Shown: one piece after another, positions 8,324-17,200 of the stretch | Layout of the letters: the number at the start of each line of letters is the position of its first letter | How positions within the stretch are numbered: the first letter of the stretch is position 1 | Assembly (NCBI RefSeq): GCF_004798665.1 | Contig: NZ_CP039292.1 | Location: 620,001-684,000 of the forward strand | Direction: 5' to 3' | DNA from: Actinomyces procaprae | Lineage (GTDB): Bacteria > Actinomycetota > Actinomycetes > Actinomycetales > Actinomycetaceae | Length of the DNA stretch: 64,000 bases | Translations under genes and position numbers: made by a program | The notes under the pieces: model-generated | What the model was told of the DNA's origin: nothing | The model's database searches: none | Seen by the model: the letters and a program-made list of their open reading frames with translations, nothing else

Positions 8324-11300
8324 TCAGTTCTCGACGAGTAGGCGGACCGGGCCGGTCAGGCCGTAGTCACGCACCGGCACGTCGTGCGTGGCCTCCGCCT
8401 TGCCGCTGAGAGCGGCGGAGATGTCCGGGATGGTCTCGTAGTAGCCGCGGGCCTTGAGACGGTTGGAAAGCGAGGAGGACACGCGCACGACGACGTCATT
8501 GGCCCCCGGCCGCAGTACGTCGGTGACGTCCACGCCCGGCGCCGAGGTGTCGAAACCGATCGGTGCGCCGCCGTTGATACTCACCGACCCCAGGCCGCCG
8601 CAGACGTCGCCAAGATCGAGCGCCAGACGCCCGTCCGGCACCACGTCAAGCCTGAGCGTGGTGCGGTACTCGCCCACGCCGGAGACCTCCGGGCCGACGC
8701 CGTCCAGGTCCTTCCACGGCGCCAGGGCGGTACCGTTGGCCCGCAGACGGGTGACGGCGGTGGCAGGACGCACCTCGCGGGTCGCGTAACCCAGGCCGCG
8801 GTCCTCCTCGATCAGCTGGGCTTCGCCGGCGTCCCAGGACTCCACCGTGATGTCCCAGTCGGAGAGCTCGGCGACGACGGAGACGGTGCGCCTATGCGGA
8901 GCGTCTGCGGCGCCGTCGGCGGCCGCCGGAGCCGAGCGGTCGAGCGTGATGACGGCGGCCTCGCCCGGGCGTAGGCGGACTGGGACGACGGTGACATCGG
9001 AGTGACCGGGGCCGATCGGCTCGGTGTGAGCGTCGCCCAGCTCGCGGAATCGGCCGCTCCACTGGTCCAGTCGGTAGGCGATGCCGGCGCCGGGAATCTT
9101 GATATTCACGCGGGTGGGCGCCTCGGTCTCGTACAGGAAGTGGTAGACGTACACATGGGTCAGGTCCCCGTCGATGCGCTCGTAGGCGAGCACGTTCTGA
9201 TTCGGGACGGCGAACTCGTGGTAACCGGTCACCCCCAGCGCGCGCAGCGCCTCCACGGCGCGGGCGGGCTCATCCACCTCGGCGACGCTCGGCAGCACCT
9301 TCAGCGCCGCCATGGTCGCGGCCAGCTCCGCGTCGCGCCCGTCCAGTCCGGGCGTGCGGGCGGCCGCGGCCCCGTAGTGGAAGTACTCGCCGGTCTCCAG
9401 GCGCTTGAGCTCGCTGGCCCCATTGACGATCAGCACCCGCAGGCCCGCGCGCGCCCAGTCGAGCAGCCGGGCGGCGACGTCGGCGTCGAGCGCCTCCTGG
9501 TAGACGATGAGGGCCTGGTAGCCGGGCCCGTCCGGCTGAACGACGCCGTCGGCGAAGACCACGTCGTCGCGCAGCAGCAGCGAGCCGTCGAAGAACTCGT
9601 ACCCCCAGCCGGCGTCCTGCATGCCCAGGTCACGCCACCAGTGGTTCTGGCGGTTGCGCATCCACATGCGCCCGTAGGCGACCTCGTCCGGAATGCGACG
9701 CTCGCCGTCGTAGAACATCATGCCGGAGGAATTGTCCGTGAAGTGGTCGGTGCGCAGGATGCCGACGTCGATGCGCGGACGGCCCCGACGCAGCACCTGC
9801 TGCACGCGCCCGACGGCCCGGTTCCACAGCGGATAGAACTCGGCGGCGGGCTGGCGCGTGTCGAAGCGTTCGGAGAACATGGGCAGCATGCCCTCATGGC
9901 CGGGCCACTCGGTGCTGCCCTCGGCGCCGGCGGGACTGGACCAGCCGTGCAGGACGGTCTTGGTGATGCCGGCCGCCAGCTGCGTGTTGATGATCTGGTC
10001 GTAGAAGCGGTGGGGCAGCATGTGGTTGCGGGTGGTCGCCCCGGTCTCCGAGGAGTACTGCTTGCCCAGTAGGTGCGCCGGCCCCGCCATGAGCCGGTAG
10101 GCGTCGATCTGGGAGCCGAACTCCAGGGACTCGGTCTCAATGCCGTCCACGGCCACGCCCGGGCGGGTCAGCTCGAAGGGCAGCCCATAGGAGATCTCGG
10201 CGCGCAACGCGATGCCCTGCTCGTGCAGGAAGTCGGCGAAGGGCTGGAGCATATGCTCGATGTACAGGTCGGTGAGGGTGGCCACGTAGTCGTGGCGGAC
10301 CTTGGCGACCTCGGTGACGTGCGCGGCGTCGGGTTCGAAGTGGTACCGAGTGGACACCGCCATCAGCGGTGCGGAGCGCACCAGCAGGGGTAGCCAGGGG
10401 GTGATGTCGTAGCCGCGACGGGCGCGGAACTCCTCCGCGACGCAGCGCCCCCAGAACATGCCGCCCTCGCCCCAGGTGTTCAGCTCGAGGGAGTCCATGT
10501 ACATCTGGGCGCGGGGATTGCGGGCGATGTCCGTCTTTAGGGCGTCGGTGAGGACGACCTCGCGCCAGTAGTCGATTACGGCGTCGACGCCGTCACGATC
10601 CAGGTAGTTGACCGTGTAGTTGACGGACGCCGACGGGCTCGCGGTCTGCCCGGTCCCGTGCATCCAGAACACGAACAGCCGCCAGTCGCGCGCGTCCGGG
10701 GCGCTCCACTCCAGCGCCTCGGCACCCTCGGCGCCGACGACGAGGGGTGTCAGGTCGGTGAGGGTGCCGACGTCGATAACCGGTGTGGGGGCTTGGGCGG
10801 CGGTTGCGCCCGCCGCGCCGTCGGCCAGGGTTGCGGCGCCGTCGGAGGCGGGTGCGCTGAGTCCGGAGGCTGTTGTTCCGGAGTCGGCGACCACGGCGGC
10901 CACGACGGCCACCAGGTGCTGCCGCTTCGGCGCCACCCGGGATCCCGGCAGTCCGCCCTCGCCGCGGTCGGCATCCAGGTCGACGCGGGGCAGGAGGCCG
11001 GTGCGGCGCTCGCGGACGTCCTCGTACTCCACGTTGAGCTCTTGCGCGGCGGCGGGGTCGTCCGGGGTGATGGTGGGCAGATTCGCGTTGGACCAGTTGG
11101 TGCCGGAGGTGAAGGAGAAGGACATGCCGCGGGCGGTGGTCTCGGCGACGATCGTGTGGGAGTCGTGGGTCCACTCCTCACTGCCCCAGCCGTAGCGGGA
11201 GGAGTCGATGTTCTCCTCGGGCATGGTCAGGAACTCCATGCCGCCGAAGCCGAGCCTGTGGGCGGCGGCGATCTCGCGGCGAATGGTGGCGTCGGTGTGC

Positions 11301-11407
11301 AGACCCTCGGCCAGCCACCAGCGCAGTTCCGGGCGGTACTCGATGGGCGGCTCGGCGAGGGCGGCGCGCAGCGCGTCCAGCGTGGGTATTGTGGCGGTCT
11401 GGTTCAC
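8324..11407 (-). CDS. Glycoside hydrolase, GH106-like alpha-L-rhamnosidase
   Basis: A 1027-residue cytoplasmic-looking enzyme without signal peptide, beginning at GTG 11407 with RBS AAAGGAG. The N-terminal part has the RPELRWWLAEGLHTDATI and HRLGFGGMEFLTMPE segments and a YGWGSEEW element typical of the GH106-like barrel that starts by recognising a W-rich entrance; the middle holds DSLELNTWGEGGMFW and FRARRGYDITPWLPLL, and the C-terminal ~150 residues form a jelly-roll-like domain (DLGDVCGGLGSVSINGG) as in many exo-rhamnosidases. An insertion of Ala/Gly-rich low-complexity sequence sits at residues about 160-210. Its place beside GH78 and the rhamnose catabolic genes supports a rhamnoside substrate. 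Other related large exo-glycosidase families remain possible. Confidence 0.75.
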   Translation of the reverse strand: MNQTATIPTLDALRAALAEPPIEYRPELRWWLAEGLHTDATIRREIAAAHRLGFGGMEFLTMPEENIDSSRYGWGSEEWTHDSHTIVAETTARGMSFSFTSGTNWSNANLPTITPDDPAAAQELNVEYEDVRERRTGLLPRVDLDADRGEGGLPGSRVAPKRQHLVAVVAAVVADSGTTASGLSAPASDGAATLADGAAGATAAQAPTPVIDVGTLTDLTPLVVGAEGAEALEWSAPDARDWRLFVFWMHGTGQTASPSASVNYTVNYLDRDGVDAVIDYWREVVLTDALKTDIARNPRAQMYMDSLELNTWGEGGMFWGRCVAEEFRARRGYDITPWLPLLVRSAPLMAVSTRYHFEPDAAHVTEVAKVRHDYVATLTDLYIEHMLQPFADFLHEQGIALRAEISYGLPFELTRPGVAVDGIETESLEFGSQIDAYRLMAGPAHLLGKQYSSETGATTRNHMLPHRFYDQIINTQLAAGITKTVLHGWSSPAGAEGSTEWPGHEGMLPMFSERFDTRQPAAEFYPLWNRAVGRVQQVLRRGRPRIDVGILRTDHFTDNSSGMMFYDGERRIPDEVAYGRMWMRNRQNHWWRDLGMQDAGWGYEFFDGSLLLRDDVVFADGVVQPDGPGYQALIVYQEALDADVAARLLDWARAGLRVLIVNGASELKRLETGEYFHYGAAAARTPGLDGRDAELAATMAALKVLPSVAEVDEPARAVEALRALGVTGYHEFAVPNQNVLAYERIDGDLTHVYVYHFLYETEAPTRVNIKIPGAGIAYRLDQWSGRFRELGDAHTEPIGPGHSDVTVVPVRLRPGEAAVITLDRSAPAAADGAADAPHRRTVSVVAELSDWDITVESWDAGEAQLIEEDRGLGYATREVRPATAVTRLRANGTALAPWKDLDGVGPEVSGVGEYRTTLRLDVVPDGRLALDLGDVCGGLGSVSINGGAPIGFDTSAPGVDVTDVLRPGANDVVVRVSSSLSNRLKARGYYETIPDISAALSGKAEATHDVPVRDYGLTGPVRLLVEN

Positions 11408-11700
11408 GGGATTCTCCTTTGAAGCGCGCTAGGAAGACTGGCTCTTCCGGTTTGTGGGTGTGGTGGTTGGGGTCGGGGCTGCGGTGGGGGTGGTCGTTGT
11501 CGGGTTGGTGAGGTTGTTGTCGGTGGGTGTTGCTGGCTTGCGCTGATTCGTCGGGGCCGTTGAGATCATCTGGGCGCTGGACTGGGGCTGCTGCCATTGA
11601 CGGCGCGCGGCGGTGAGCTTGGTGCCCTGCTCGACGGGCCCCCGGGTGCAGGCGTGAGCGCTCGGGGTGCGGGCCTGGCGTGTTCGCCCGCGCGCACCGG

Positions 11701-11801
11701 ATGACGGTTCGGCACTTCGCCTGACGGTTCGGCACTTCGCCTGACGGTTCGGCACTTCGCCTGACGGTTCGGCACTTCGCGCCAACGATTCGGCACTTCT
11801 G
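11701..11801 (-). repeat. Tandem array, four perfect 20-bp units plus one degenerate
   Basis: The plus strand reads TGACGGTTCGGCACTTCGC four times with exact 20-bp spacing (11701-11780), then one unit with changes (AACGATTCGGCACTTCT). Perfect conservation of four units implies recent expansion or selection. Confidence 0.9.
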
Positions 11802-11819
11802 ACGACGCTACGTACCCCT

Positions 11820-11925
11820 ACCGTACGAACCGTCGCAAGAAAGTACGAATCGCCGACCAGAACATACGAACCCTCACGCGAAGGTACGAACCGTCGCGTC
11901 AACACACAAACCTCCAGCCCAACAC
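11820..11925 (+). repeat. Facing degenerate array, about five 20-21 bp units, core TACGAACCGTC
   Basis: Units GTACGAACCGTCGCAAGAAA, GTACGAATCGCCGACC, ATACGAACCCTCACGCG, GTACGAACCGTCGCGTC and ACACAAACC follow at 20-21 bp steps. The core GAACCGTC is the reverse complement of GACGGTTC in the preceding array, so the two arrays point at each other. Confidence 0.7.
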
Positions 11926-12077
11926 ACCCTCAAACCGGAAGAGCCGGAAGACTGTCCGGAATAGGCGCAAACGCTCATGCGGCGCGGAAACGCCGATTGT
12001 GTGCCGATGGAATCATGCGGTTGCGGTTTTGGCGTCGCGGGCGCTGATCATCGTTTGTGCCGACTCCGGGCGATCTG

Positions 12078-12152
12078 GGTACGTAAGATCTACCGACCTC
12101 GGTACGTAAGATCTACCGACCTCGGTACGTAAGATCTACCGATCTCGGTGGA
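12078..12152 (-). repeat. Tandem array, 3 units of 23 bp, core GAGGTCGGTAG (minus sense)
   Basis: Plus strand reads TACGTAAGATCTACCGACC in steps of 23 bp (about 12080, 12103, 12126). On the minus strand this is GAGGTCGGTAGATCTTACGT, the same unit as at 4790, placed 57 bp beyond the aldolase stop codon and in its sense. The rest of 11946-12077 holds nothing recognised. Confidence 0.85.
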
Positions 12153-12207
12153 GGAGAAGGGCGGCGGGGCGGCGGGGCGGCAGGGCGGCAGGGCGGCGGG
12201 GGGCGGG

Positions 12208-13032
12208 TCAGTACAGGTCGGTGTCGACGTTGAAGGCCTCGACGACGGCGTGCAGCTCGGCGTCGGTGACGCCCTCGCCCAGGCCGCCGGCCATGATGTT
12301 GCGGACCTCGTACATGGCGCCGGTCTCGGCGTACTCGACCTTGTCGACGGCGGCCAGGGGGGCGACGTCGGAGCGCACCATGATGCCGTGCTTGGCCCAC
12401 AGCACGATCACGTGGTCGCGCAGGGCGCGCACATTGTTCTCCATGAGGGTGGCCGACCCGGGCACCATGAAGTCGAGCACCTCAATGCCCTGGGGCAGCT
12501 GCACGATCGTCTCGGGCTCCCAGCGCAGGATGCGGCGGTTGAAGTCCGCGGTGTTGCGGATGTCCTTGATGTGGGAGAGCTGCACCAGGTACGGCGGCTG
12601 GGCGTGGATGACGGCCTGGAAGTCCACACCACGCTGCGCCACCTGGTCGTTGTGGACCGCCAGGTGGGAGTTGAACTCGCTGGTGGGGCGCACGTAGGCG
12701 CGGTCGGGGTGGGTGTACCAGGTGCCGGTGACGCCGCCCTCGTCCACGACGAAGGCGGATACGTTCGCCTCCGGGGATGCGGCGACGTCTCGCAGGCGGC
12801 AGCCCGAGCCGGTCACCAGTACGGTGCGGCCGGCCAGCGCCGGGGCGGGCAGCGGCAGCTCGGTGCCGGGGGTGAGCTGCGGGAAGCGGTCGGCCAGGCC
12901 CAGCTGCTCGGCCGAGGCATTGATGGACACGGAGATGTTGCCCGCGCCGGCCTCGACGGCGCCCATGTGGTCAAGGCGGCGTCCGGCGGCGCCCATCTGG
13001 GCGAGGATCTCTGACAGGGGCATGGTGGTCAC
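12208..13032 (-). CDS. rhaD: Rhamnulose-1-phosphate aldolase
   Basis: A 274-residue class II (zinc) aldolase of the RhaD/FucA family. Recognisable elements are the phosphate-binding start GAGNISVS, VLVTGSGCRLRD, the zinc-ligand segment VIHAQPPYL, and LWAKHGIMV with further histidine ligands. It cleaves L-rhamnulose-1-phosphate to dihydroxyacetone phosphate and L-lactaldehyde. The GTG at 13032 lies 7 bp after an AAAGGAC Shine-Dalgarno; an ATG nine bases further in is an alternative. It completes the isomerase-kinase-aldolase pathway encoded upstream in the same transcript. No lactaldehyde reductase or dehydrogenase gene is seen in the window. Confidence 0.92.
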   Translation of the reverse strand: MTTMPLSEILAQMGAAGRRLDHMGAVEAGAGNISVSINASAEQLGLADRFPQLTPGTELPLPAPALAGRTVLVTGSGCRLRDVAASPEANVSAFVVDEGGVTGTWYTHPDRAYVRPTSEFNSHLAVHNDQVAQRGVDFQAVIHAQPPYLVQLSHIKDIRNTADFNRRILRWEPETIVQLPQGIEVLDFMVPGSATLMENNVRALRDHVIVLWAKHGIMVRSDVAPLAAVDKVEYAETGAMYEVRNIMAGGLGEGVTDAELHAVVEAFNVDTDLY

Positions 13033-13116
13033 GGTGGTTGTCCTTTCCGATCGGTGTTCTTGGAAGATTGTGGATGAGTGCGGCGGGGCGCTCGTACCCC
13101 GTCGGGGGTGGCCGTT

Positions 13117-14241
13117 TCAGACCGGGCGGGTCAGCCTTGCGGCGAAGCGGTCCAAGCTGGCGGCGGTCAGCGGCGAGCCGACGGCGTTGAGGTGCCCGTG
13201 GGGCACACCCGCGCAGGTGAGTACCTCGACGTCGGCCCCCGACTGCCGCAGCTGGCGGGCGAATGCCTCGCCGGAGGCGCGCAGGTCATCGTTCTCGCAG
13301 TTCTCGATGTAGGTGGCGGGCCAGCCCGCCAGACGGGCGGCATCGGCCAGGTCCCCCGGGAAGGCGTAGGCGGGTGCGCCCGCGCCGGCGTCGAGCCTGG
13401 CGCCGAGGTAGTTGGCGTTCATTGCCTCCATCATGTCGGCGGGGAACCGCAGGATCTGCGGCATCTGCCCCAGGCGGGCGGCCAGTTCCTCGCTGGGGGT
13501 GGGCCAGCGCCCGCCGTGGGCCACCGGGTAGGCGAGTAGCGCCTGCCAGGGGGCGGCGGCGTCGTCGATTCCGTGCAGTGTCACCCCGGCGGCCAGGTTC
13601 CCGCCGGCGCTGGCCCCGCCGACGGCGATGCGTGTGGCGTCAATGCCGAGCTCGGCGGCGTGCCCGCGCACCCACTGGTAGGCGGCGTAGGCGTCGTCGT
13701 GCGGGACCGGGTAGTGAACGCCGCCGGTGCACAGCCGGTAGAAGACCGAGACGACGCTCGCCCCGGTGCGGGTGGACAGGCCCCGGGAGACGGCGTCGGC
13801 CTCCGGCATGTCCAGGTCGCCGCCCATGAAGGCGCCGCCGTGGTACCACACCAGTCCGGCGCGCAGGCCCGCGTCCGTGGCCGGTGAGGGCGTGGGTGGG
13901 TTCCAGCCGGGTTCGGGACGGTAGATGCGCACCGGGATCGACCCGTGTGGGCCCGGCAGCTCGCGGTCCTCGACGAGCGTGTGAGTGGGCTCCGGCTCCC
14001 CGAAGGGAGCCTCCCATGCCTCCATGGCGGCCAGCGCCTCCGCGGCGAAGGGTGCCCCGGCGGCCGCGGCGGGGTCGGCGGCGGCCAGGTCCTCGGCGCG
14101 TGGGGCCGGGAAGCCGGCGATCAGGTGCAGGCGTTCGGCGTAGGGCGGCAGGAAGCCGCCGGCCAGCGGGGCGACGGGCACGCCGTCGCGGGTGGCGGTG
14201 GGCTGCGGCGTGGTTGGGGCGGCGCCGGGAGTGTCGGTCAT
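13117..14241 (-). CDS. Alpha/beta-hydrolase, hormone-sensitive-lipase (type IV) esterase
   Basis: A 374-residue carboxylesterase. The oxyanion-hole motif WYHGGAFMGGD, the nucleophile elbow GGASAGGN, an acid in NCENDDLRASG and the histidine in GVPHGHLNA make a complete HSL-type catalytic triad. It hydrolyses short acyl esters in the cytoplasm (no signal peptide). Sitting between the rhamnulose kinase and aldolase genes, it probably removes acetyl or similar groups from acylated rhamnosides so that the two rhamnosidases can act; that is an inference from context. Start ATG is 55 bp after the kinase stop codon. Confidence 0.87.
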   Translation of the reverse strand: MTDTPGAAPTTPQPTATRDGVPVAPLAGGFLPPYAERLHLIAGFPAPRAEDLAAADPAAAAGAPFAAEALAAMEAWEAPFGEPEPTHTLVEDRELPGPHGSIPVRIYRPEPGWNPPTPSPATDAGLRAGLVWYHGGAFMGGDLDMPEADAVSRGLSTRTGASVVSVFYRLCTGGVHYPVPHDDAYAAYQWVRGHAAELGIDATRIAVGGASAGGNLAAGVTLHGIDDAAAPWQALLAYPVAHGGRWPTPSEELAARLGQMPQILRFPADMMEAMNANYLGARLDAGAGAPAYAFPGDLADAARLAGWPATYIENCENDDLRASGEAFARQLRQSGADVEVLTCAGVPHGHLNAVGSPLTAASLDRFAARLTRPV

Positions 14242-14296
14242 GGATCTTCTCCGTGTAGTCGGCGGATGGTGCGTATGCGCGTGTCGCGGGCGTGAT

Positions 14297-15850
14297 TCAT
14301 TGGAACAGTTGTCGCTCGGCGGCCTCCCAGCCGGCGGCTGCGGCCGGGTCGGGGGCGTACTCGGTGATCTCGGTGGAGTCGTGCACCAGCTTTCGCAGCG
14401 CGGTCAGGTCTCCCTCGATCAGTCCTGCGCCGCGGGCGGCGACGACCATGTTGCCCAGGGCGGTGCCCTCGGCGGGACCGGCCACCACCTTCAGGCCGGT
14501 GGCGTCGGCGGCCAGCCGGCACAGCAGCCGGTTGCTGATACCGCCGCCCACCATGTGCAGCACGCCGACGTGCTTGCCGGACAGCTCGCTCGCCTCGCGC
14601 ACGGCGCGGCGGTAGGCCAGGGCGAGGGAGTCGTCGATGCAGCGCACGTACTCGCCCACACTGCGCGGGCGCGGCTGGTCGGTGCGGATGGCGAAGTCGT
14701 CGATGCGGGCGGCCATGTCACCGGGGTCGAAGAAGACCGGATCATTGATGTCGACGACGGTGCGGAGCGGCTCGGCGGCCTCGGCAGCGGCGTCCAGCTC
14801 CCGGTAGGACAGCTCCAGGCCCTGTGCGCGCCAGGTGCGCACGGCCTCGTTGAACACCCACAGCCCCATGACGTTCTTCAGGTAGCGCACGGTGCCGTCC
14901 ACCCCGAGCTCGTTGGTGAAGTTGGCGGCCCGGGAGGCCTCGGTGAGTACCGGTGCGTCCAGTTCTAGCCCAACGAGCGACCAGGTGCCGCAGGAGACGT
15001 AGGCGAAGTCGTCCCCGGCCGCGGGCACGGCTATGACAGCGGAGGCGGTGTCGTGGGAGCCGACGGCGACCACCGGCGTCGGGGCGCCGTCGGGGCCGAA
15101 CACGTCGACGACGTCGCGGCGCACCGGTCCGACGACGGTGCCGGGCTCCACGATTCCCGGCAGCACGCCGTCCAGGTCGACGCCCACTGCTGTGCGCAGG
15201 CGCTCCAGCAGCGGCGCGGACCAGGCGCGCTCGCGGGCGTCGACCAGCCCGGTGGTGGAGGCGTTGGTGATCTCGGCGACCGGTCTGCCGGTGAGCCAGT
15301 AGGTGAGCAGGTCGGGCAGCAGCAGCATGGTGCGCTGGGCATCACCCGCGCTGGGAGCAGCGCCGTCGGCCGTGGCGGTGGCGCGCGGCAGGCCGCCGTC
15401 GCGGGATTCTGCCACCAGCTGGAAGACCGTGTTGAAGTCCTGCACCTGCAGGCCGTTGACGGCGTACAGCTCGGCGGCGGGGATGGCGGCGAAGACCTCC
15501 GCCGGCACGCCTCGCGTGCGCGGGCAGCGGTAGGCGGCGACCTGCCCGGCCAGCAGGCCGCTAGGGCTCAGCAGTCCGTAGTCGACGCCCCAGGTGTCGA
15601 TGCCGACGGCCGACAGCGGGCCGACGTCGCGCACGGCGGCGAGCAGGCCCTCGCGGATCTCGTCCCACAGGTGCAGCACGTCCCAGTACAGGCGCTCGCC
15701 GTCGGGACCCGGCAGGGGGATGGGGCCGTTGGTGAAGCGGCGGGTCTCGGTCAGTTCGATGCGGCCGTCGGCGATGGTGCCGACCATGACGCGCCCGGAG
15801 GAGGCGCCCAGGTCGACGGCCCCGACGTGGATGGGGCGGGCGTTGGTCAT
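14297..15850 (-). CDS. rhaB: Rhamnulokinase
   Basis: A 517-residue FGGY-family sugar kinase. The N-terminal phosphate-1 loop GAVDLGASSGRVMVG, the GIDTWGVDYGLL substrate segment, VGSHDTASAV with the catalytic aspartate region, SCGTWSLVG, and the C-terminal adenosine motif HMVGGGISNRLLCRLAAD match rhamnulokinase rather than xylulo- or glycerol kinase. It phosphorylates L-rhamnulose at O1 with ATP. The ATG at 15850 is chosen because the kinase fold begins directly after it and the upstream hairpin separates it from the isomerase gene. Slightly longer than the usual ~480 residues because of Ala-rich insertions around residues 155-170. Confidence 0.95.
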   Translation of the reverse strand: MTNARPIHVGAVDLGASSGRVMVGTIADGRIELTETRRFTNGPIPLPGPDGERLYWDVLHLWDEIREGLLAAVRDVGPLSAVGIDTWGVDYGLLSPSGLLAGQVAAYRCPRTRGVPAEVFAAIPAAELYAVNGLQVQDFNTVFQLVAESRDGGLPRATATADGAAPSAGDAQRTMLLLPDLLTYWLTGRPVAEITNASTTGLVDARERAWSAPLLERLRTAVGVDLDGVLPGIVEPGTVVGPVRRDVVDVFGPDGAPTPVVAVGSHDTASAVIAVPAAGDDFAYVSCGTWSLVGLELDAPVLTEASRAANFTNELGVDGTVRYLKNVMGLWVFNEAVRTWRAQGLELSYRELDAAAEAAEPLRTVVDINDPVFFDPGDMAARIDDFAIRTDQPRPRSVGEYVRCIDDSLALAYRRAVREASELSGKHVGVLHMVGGGISNRLLCRLAADATGLKVVAGPAEGTALGNMVVAARGAGLIEGDLTALRKLVHDSTEITEYAPDPAAAAGWEAAERQLFQ

Positions 15851-15883
15851 GGTCAGAACCTTTCTCGGTTTGGGGATCAGGGG

Positions 15884-15924
15884 CGGCGGGGCCGGGTGGC
15901 CCGGGCGAGTGCTCGGCCCCGCCG
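15884..15924 (-). terminator. Intercistronic hairpin between isomerase and kinase genes
   Basis: Perfect 11-bp arms CGGCGGGGCCG (15884-15894) and CGGCCCCGCCG (15914-15924) with a 19-base loop that itself can pair. It lies 12 bp after the isomerase stop and 34 bp before the kinase start, so it could reduce kinase expression or protect the upstream mRNA. Confidence 0.55.
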
Positions 15925-15936
15925 TCGGGTTTTGGC

Positions 15937-17127
15937 TCAGGCGCCCCAGCCGGCGGCGGTGCCGCCGACGCGCTCGGAGCGGATCTGGTCCAGGTAGCCG
16001 GAGTCCAGGAAGGCGCGCATGGGGTCGGGGGCGAGCCCCTGGGACTCGCGCAGCTCGGCCAGCAGCGGGCGCACGTCGGTGTTGAAGGCGTCGACGAACA
16101 CGTCGTTGGCGGCCAGGACGTCGCCGGCGCGCTGCGCCTGGGCGAGCGCCTCGCGGTCCACCAGCAGCGCCTTGGCGGTGGCCTCCTGCACATTGGTGGC
16201 CGAGCGGATCTCGCCGGGGATCTTCTCCTCCAGGTTGTGGCACTGGTCGAGCATGAAGTTGACCCCGGAGTCGGGGGCGAGCGCCCCGACGGCGACGATC
16301 TCGTTCATGATGCGGAACAACTGGTAGGGGTCGGCGGCGCCCACGATCAGGTCGTCGTCGGCGTAGAAGCGCGAGTTGAAGTCGAAGGCGCCCAGGCGAC
16401 CCAGCCGCAGCAGCTGGGCGACGATGAACTCGATGTTGGTGCCCGGGGCGTGGTGGCCGGTGTCGAGCACGACCTTGGCCCGCTCTCCCAGCGCCAGGCA
16501 GTGCACCAGGGAGGTGCCCCAGTCGGGCACGTCGGTGTGGTAGAAGGCCGGCTCGAAGAACTTGTACTCCAGGACCAGCTGCTGATCGTCGTCGAGCGCG
16601 GCGTAGATCTCCGCCAGGGCATCGGCCAGGCGGTCCTGGCGGGCGCGGATGGAGTCCTGGCCGGGGTAGTTGGTGCCGTCGGCCAGCCAGATCTTCAGGG
16701 CGGGCGAGCCCGTGGCGCGCATGATGTCGATGCACTCCAGGTGGTGGTCGATCGCCTTGCGGCGGATCCTCTCGTCCGGGTTGGTCAGGGAACCGAGCTT
16801 GTAGTCCTCGTCCTGGAAGACGTTGGAGTTGATGGTGCCGATGGTGACGCCCTGGTCCTCGGCATGCTTGCGCAGCGCCTCATAGTCGTCGACCTTGTCC
16901 CACGGGATGTGGAGGGAGACCCGGGGGGTGACGCCGGTGTACTTGTTTACCTGGGCGACGTCGTCGATCTTCTCGTACGGGTCGCGGGGAACGCCGGCGG
17001 TGGTGAAGACGCGGAAGCGGGTGCCGGAGTTTCCGAAGGCCCAGCTGGGCAGCTCGATGGTCTGGGTCTGGAGCAGGCTGCGGGCCTCGGCGCTGAGGTC
17101 GGATAGCGAGGGGGTGGTTGCCGACAT
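15937..17127 (-). CDS. rhaI: L-rhamnose isomerase, RhaI (Pseudomonas-type) family
   Basis: A 396-residue TIM-barrel aldose-ketose isomerase. Segments KIWLADGTNYPGQ, LEYKFFEPAFYHTDVPDWG, KVVLDTGHHAPGTNIEFIV and FDFNSRFYADDDL contain the Glu, Asp and His ligands of the two metal ions in the RhaI/xylose-isomerase-like fold. It converts L-rhamnose to L-rhamnulose. ATG at 17127 is preceded by AAGGAGAGAACATC, which fixes the start. The sequence is of the Pseudomonas/Actinobacteria type, not the E. coli RhaA type. Confidence 0.93.
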   Translation of the reverse strand: MSATTPSLSDLSAEARSLLQTQTIELPSWAFGNSGTRFRVFTTAGVPRDPYEKIDDVAQVNKYTGVTPRVSLHIPWDKVDDYEALRKHAEDQGVTIGTINSNVFQDEDYKLGSLTNPDERIRRKAIDHHLECIDIMRATGSPALKIWLADGTNYPGQDSIRARQDRLADALAEIYAALDDDQQLVLEYKFFEPAFYHTDVPDWGTSLVHCLALGERAKVVLDTGHHAPGTNIEFIVAQLLRLGRLGAFDFNSRFYADDDLIVGAADPYQLFRIMNEIVAVGALAPDSGVNFMLDQCHNLEEKIPGEIRSATNVQEATAKALLVDREALAQAQRAGDVLAANDVFVDAFNTDVRPLLAELRESQGLAPDPMRAFLDSGYLDQIRSERVGGTAAGWGA

Positions 17128-17200
17128 GATGTTCTCTCCTTCGTGAGTTCGGCGCGGATGGTGATTGGTGTTGGTTGGGGTGCTGCCCGGCGGTGCGGGC

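Larger units (their letters stand above)
11440..11945. repeat. 506-bp segment bounded by 15-bp inverted repeats
   Basis: GGCTCTTCCGGTTTG (11440-11454) and its exact complement CAAACCGGAAGAGCC (11931-11945) bracket the non-coding gap between the GH106-like gene and the aldolase gene. GGAAGACTG also occurs at both outer ends. Inside are a G/T-rich plus-strand stretch (about 11455-11560) and two facing short-repeat arrays. No transposase is present; it could be a non-autonomous mobile unit or a large folded RNA. Confidence 0.5.

Noticed and set aside
11429..11905. 158-codon Ser/Thr/Pro-rich minus-strand frame
   Set aside because: It is built from the 20-bp repeats and a G/T-rich stretch and has no RBS; three overlapping frames look alike.
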